A stretch of 64,000 nt of DNA from Gaiellasilicea sp963791905 (lineage in GTDB: Bacteria > Actinomycetota > Thermoleophilia > Gaiellales > Gaiellaceae): positions 806,001 through 870,000 of the forward strand of contig CAWBTX010000005.1 of NCBI GenBank assembly GCA_963791905.1, written 5' to 3'. Below, piece by piece: positions 61,672 through 64,000 of this stretch. The notes below the pieces were generated by a model. That model did not search any database. It saw nothing but the letters and a program-made list of their open reading frames with translations, and was not told where the DNA came from. A program made the position numbers and the translations under genes. Position 1 is the first letter of the stretch. The number at the start of each line of letters is the position of its first letter.

Positions 61672-62550
61672 CAGGACCTGAAGCGGCGCGTCCGCTCCGT
61701 CAGGAACACGCGCAAGATCACGAAGGCGATGGAGCTCGTCGCCTCGGCCCGGCTGCGCCGCGCGCAGACGCGGATCGAGGCGATGCGGCCGTACGCAGAG
61801 ACGATGCGGGAGCTCATCGCCGGCGTCGGACGCGCGAGCTCGTCGGTGCGCGGGCTGCCGCTCCTGCAGCAGCGTGACGAGGTGAAGTCGATCATGATCG
61901 TGCCGCTGACCGGCGACCGCGGCCTGGCCGGGCCGTTCAACGCGCAGATCCTGCGCCGGGCGTTCGCGCTCGAGCGGGAGCTCCGCGGTGAGGGCGCGAA
62001 CGTCCGCTTCCTCGCGGTCGGCAAGAAGGGCCGCTCGACGCTCGCCTTCCGCCGCTACGAGGTCGCCGGTGAGTTCACCGGCTTCACCGACCGGCCCGGC
62101 TACGCAGACGCGCAGGCGATCGCCCACCGCGTGGGCGAGCTCTTCACCGAGGGCGAGGTCGACCGCGTGATCCTGCTCTACAACGCCTACGTCTCCCCGC
62201 TCGTGCAGCGGGTGACCGAGCAGGACATCCTCCCGATCTCGGCCGACATCCTCGAGACGGACGAGCAGGAGCGCCGCGACGACGCGATGCGCGGCGACTT
62301 CATCTTCGAGCCGGAGCCCGAGGAGATCCTGGCGCGTCTGCTTCCGGTCTACGTCGAGACGCAGATCTACCGCGCGCTCCTGGAGTCGGCGGCGTCCGAG
62401 CAGGGCGCGCGCATGACGGCGATGCGGAACGCCTCCAAGAACGCCGGCGAGCTGATCGACACGCTCACGCTGCAGATGAACCGCGCCCGCCAGGCCGAGA
62501 TCACCCAGGAGATCCTGGAAGTGGTCGGCGGCGCGGAAGCGCTCTCGTAG
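61660..62550 (+). CDS. atpG: ATP synthase subunit gamma
   Basis: Intact 296-residue rotor shaft subunit starting at TTG 61660 (MASVQDLKRRVRSVRNTRKI, then TKAMELVASARLRRAQTRIE, the invariant N-terminal helix). Other blocks: SIMIVPLTGDRGLAGPFNAQ, VDRVILLYNAYVSPLVQRVT, and the C-terminal SEQGARMTAMRNASKNAGEL with LQMNRARQAEITQEILEVVG. TTG is a weak start and is enclosed by an RNA hairpin. No atpD or atpC follows; the next gene is a VOC protein. Confidence 0.96.
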   Translation: MASVQDLKRRVRSVRNTRKITKAMELVASARLRRAQTRIEAMRPYAETMRELIAGVGRASSSVRGLPLLQQRDEVKSIMIVPLTGDRGLAGPFNAQILRRAFALERELRGEGANVRFLAVGKKGRSTLAFRRYEVAGEFTGFTDRPGYADAQAIAHRVGELFTEGEVDRVILLYNAYVSPLVQRVTEQDILPISADILETDEQERRDDAMRGDFIFEPEPEEILARLLPVYVETQIYRALLESAASEQGARMTAMRNASKNAGELIDTLTLQMNRARQAEITQEILEVVGGAEALS

Positions 62551-62551
62551 C

Positions 62552-62908
62552 GTGCTCCGCATCGGCTCGATCGTGATCCGCGTCGACGATCTCGAGCGCC
62601 AGGCGGCATTCTGGGAAGAGGCTCTCGACTACGTCCGGCGCAGCGGGCACAGCGACGACTTCGTGCTGCTCCGGCCCAGGGACGGCGTCGGGCCGAACGT
62701 GTCGCTCGACGCGGTTCCCTCGAAGGTGCAGGTGCCGCCGCGCCTCCACCTCGATCTGTACACGGAGGACCAGGCCGGCGAGGTCGAGCGCCTCAAGGCG
62801 CTGGGCGCGACCGAAGTCCACTGGGACAAGCGGCCCCCGGACGCCGACTACGTGATCCTGGCCGACCCAGAGGGCAATCGCTTCTGCGTGGTCGACATCA
62901 CGGTCTGA
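62552..62908 (+). CDS. VOC (glyoxalase/bleomycin resistance-like) family protein
   Basis: Intact 118-residue protein starting at GTG 62552, one base after the atpG stop. It has the paired betaalphabetabetabeta pattern: LRIGSIVIRVDDLERQAAFW, EEALDYVRRSGHSDDFVLLR, VPPRLHLDLYTEDQAGEVER, LKALGATEVHWDKRPPDADY and VILADPEGNRFCVVDITV. HLDLYT and DPEGNxFCV are the usual metal or substrate strand motifs. Likely a small-molecule binding or isomerase protein; substrate unknown. Confidence 0.9.
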   Translation: MLRIGSIVIRVDDLERQAAFWEEALDYVRRSGHSDDFVLLRPRDGVGPNVSLDAVPSKVQVPPRLHLDLYTEDQAGEVERLKALGATEVHWDKRPPDADYVILADPEGNRFCVVDITV

Positions 62909-62960
62909 GCTAACGCTCGCTTAACAGTTTGCTTCGCCGGTCCGACTACCATCGGGCGCC

Positions 62961-64000
62961 ATGGAGCCTGTCGAGGTCGAGCGTCAGCGCGGCGAAGGGG
63001 AGGAGCGTTTCGCGCGCGCGATCGACGTCGCGTCGCGCCTGCTCGACAACATCGAGACGGTCGTCTACGGCAAGCGCGAGGAGGTCAAGCTCGTCGTCGC
63101 CGCCCTGATGTGCGGCGGCCACGTGCTGCTCGAGGACGTTCCCGGGACCGCGAAGACGGTGCTCGCCCGCGCGATCGGCGGCTCGATCGACGGCATCACC
63201 ACCTCACGGATCCAGTGCACGCCCGATCTGCAGCCCACGGATGTGACCGGGCTCTCGGTCTTCGACCAGAAGTCGCGCGACTTCGAGTTCCGGCCCGGAC
63301 CGATCTTCACCAACGTCCTCCTCGTGGACGAGATCAACCGCGCGACGCCCAAGACGCAGTCGGCGCTGCTCGAGGCGATGGCCGAGGGCCAGGTGACGGT
63401 CGACGGCGCGACGCTCGGGCTGCCCGATCCGTTCTTCCTGCTCGCGACCGAGAACCCGATCGAGTACGAGGGCACCTTCCCGCTCCCCGAGGCGCAGCTC
63501 GACCGCTTCCTCCTCCGCACTGCGCTCGGCTACCCGGGCGTGCTCGAGGAGCGCCGCATCCTCGAGGAGCAGCGCTTCGGCCACCCGCTCGCCGCGCTCC
63601 AGCCGGTCGTCGGCGTGGAGGACATCCAGGAGCTCCGCGAGGCCGCGCAGTACGTCTACGTCGACGAGGTGCTGCACAACTGGATCGTCGATCTTGTGCG
63701 CTCCACCCGCGAGCTCGAGGTCGTCTCGATCGGCAGCTCTGTGCGCGGCAGCCTCGCCGTCGAGCGCGTCGCCCGCGCCTGGGCGCTCCTGAACGGCCGC
63801 GGCTACGTCGTGCCCGAGGACGTCGAGCGCCTGTTCGTCCCGGTGCTCGTGCACCGCGTCGTGTTCACGCCGGCGCTGATCGCGCGCGCCCGCTCGGCCG
63901 GTTGGGTGGCCGCGATCGACGAGTTCCGGCACGCCTGCCTCGAGCTCGCCCCGCGCCCCGGCTCCGACGAAGATCCTCTCTTCGATCACGAGCGGCCGGT
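62961..64000 (+). CDS. MoxR family AAA+ ATPase (3' truncated by window end)
   Basis: Starts at ATG 62961, 8 bases after TACCAT, and runs open to the window edge (346 residues seen). Walker A is the MoxR form GGHVLLEDVPGTAKTVLARA; the pore region is DVTGLSVFDQKSRDFEFRPG; Walker B is IFTNVLLVDEINRATPKTQS; sensor 1 lies in LPDPFFLLATENPIEYEGTF, and PLPEAQLDRFLLRTALGYPG follows. MoxR ATPases act as chaperones that load cofactors or assemble complexes, usually with DUF58 and VWA proteins encoded downstream, outside this window. Confidence 0.95.
   Translation, partial: MEPVEVERQRGEGEERFARAIDVASRLLDNIETVVYGKREEVKLVVAALMCGGHVLLEDVPGTAKTVLARAIGGSIDGITTSRIQCTPDLQPTDVTGLSVFDQKSRDFEFRPGPIFTNVLLVDEINRATPKTQSALLEAMAEGQVTVDGATLGLPDPFFLLATENPIEYEGTFPLPEAQLDRFLLRTALGYPGVLEERRILEEQRFGHPLAALQPVVGVEDIQELREAAQYVYVDEVLHNWIVDLVRSTRELEVVSIGSSVRGSLAVERVARAWALLNGRGYVVPEDVERLFVPVLVHRVVFTPALIARARSAGWVAAIDEFRHACLELAPRPGSDEDPLFDHERP

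Overview
The window is high-GC DNA (by eye about 70 percent) from an actinobacterium. The prfA-prmC-tsaC-glyA-upp-wecA-atp gene order, bL31 next to a DUF1385 protein, a giant Ig-like repeat protein with tryptophan/arginine/cysteine repeats, and very GC-rich codons suggest class Thermoleophilia (Gaiellales or Solirubrobacterales). That placement is inference. Most genes at the head of a transcription unit have no ribosome binding site and instead carry a TANNNT -10 box 6 to 10 bases before the start codon, so leaderless mRNAs look common.

Layout. 1-3118: polar amino acid ABC transporter. 3137-6054: methyltransferase, LPG-synthase-like membrane protein, small acidic ORF, YqgE/AlgH and BON proteins. 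6059-12804 (minus): a complete trp operon, trpE-G-D-C/F-B-methyltransferase-A, behind a leader peptide and attenuator. 12839-22061: M42 aminopeptidase, thiolase, an XRE/nucleotidyltransferase pair, an NTR-like secreted protein, a propeller-like protein, 3-hydroxyacyl-CoA dehydrogenase, an HD-GYP response regulator, acyl-CoA dehydrogenase, cobalamin adenosyltransferase and a TauE-type permease. 22058-33275 (minus): one giant secreted repeat protein. 33532-37528: split methylmalonyl-CoA mutase, an MBL hydrolase, a 166-bp nested inverted-repeat element and an M23 peptidase. 37649-40722: a CarH/LitR-type B12 photoreceptor operon, followed by a promoter covered by four 11-bp direct repeats that drives DUF378 and fasciclin genes. 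40807-44254: etfB-etfA-ETF:quinone oxidoreductase. 44265-46787: M48 peptidase and DUF4389 protein. 46831-55474: threonine dehydratase, rpmE, DUF1385, two OsmC proteins, prfA, prmC, tsaC, glyA, upp, wecA. 55566-57026: two unrecognised genes. 57223-62550: F-type ATP synthase genes up to atpG, without atpD or atpC. 62552-64000: VOC protein and the start of a MoxR ATPase.

How it fits together. Thiolase, hydroxyacyl-CoA dehydrogenase, acyl-CoA dehydrogenase, both ETF subunits and ETF-QO form a fatty-acid or short-chain acyl-CoA oxidation set feeding the quinone pool. The split mutase and the PduO-type adenosyltransferase handle propionyl/methylmalonyl-CoA and need adenosylcobalamin. The same cofactor is the chromophore of CarH-type photoreceptors, so B12 supply, propionate metabolism and light regulation lie within about 20 kb.

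Quality warning. Nearly every gene in 1-17.8 kb, and the giant gene in 22.9-32 kb, is split by single-base frame breaks. Genes in 17.9-22 kb and 33.5-64 kb are almost intact. Broken genes include essential-type trp genes whose motifs continue across the breaks, so these are most likely sequence errors. I annotate such genes as single CDSs.
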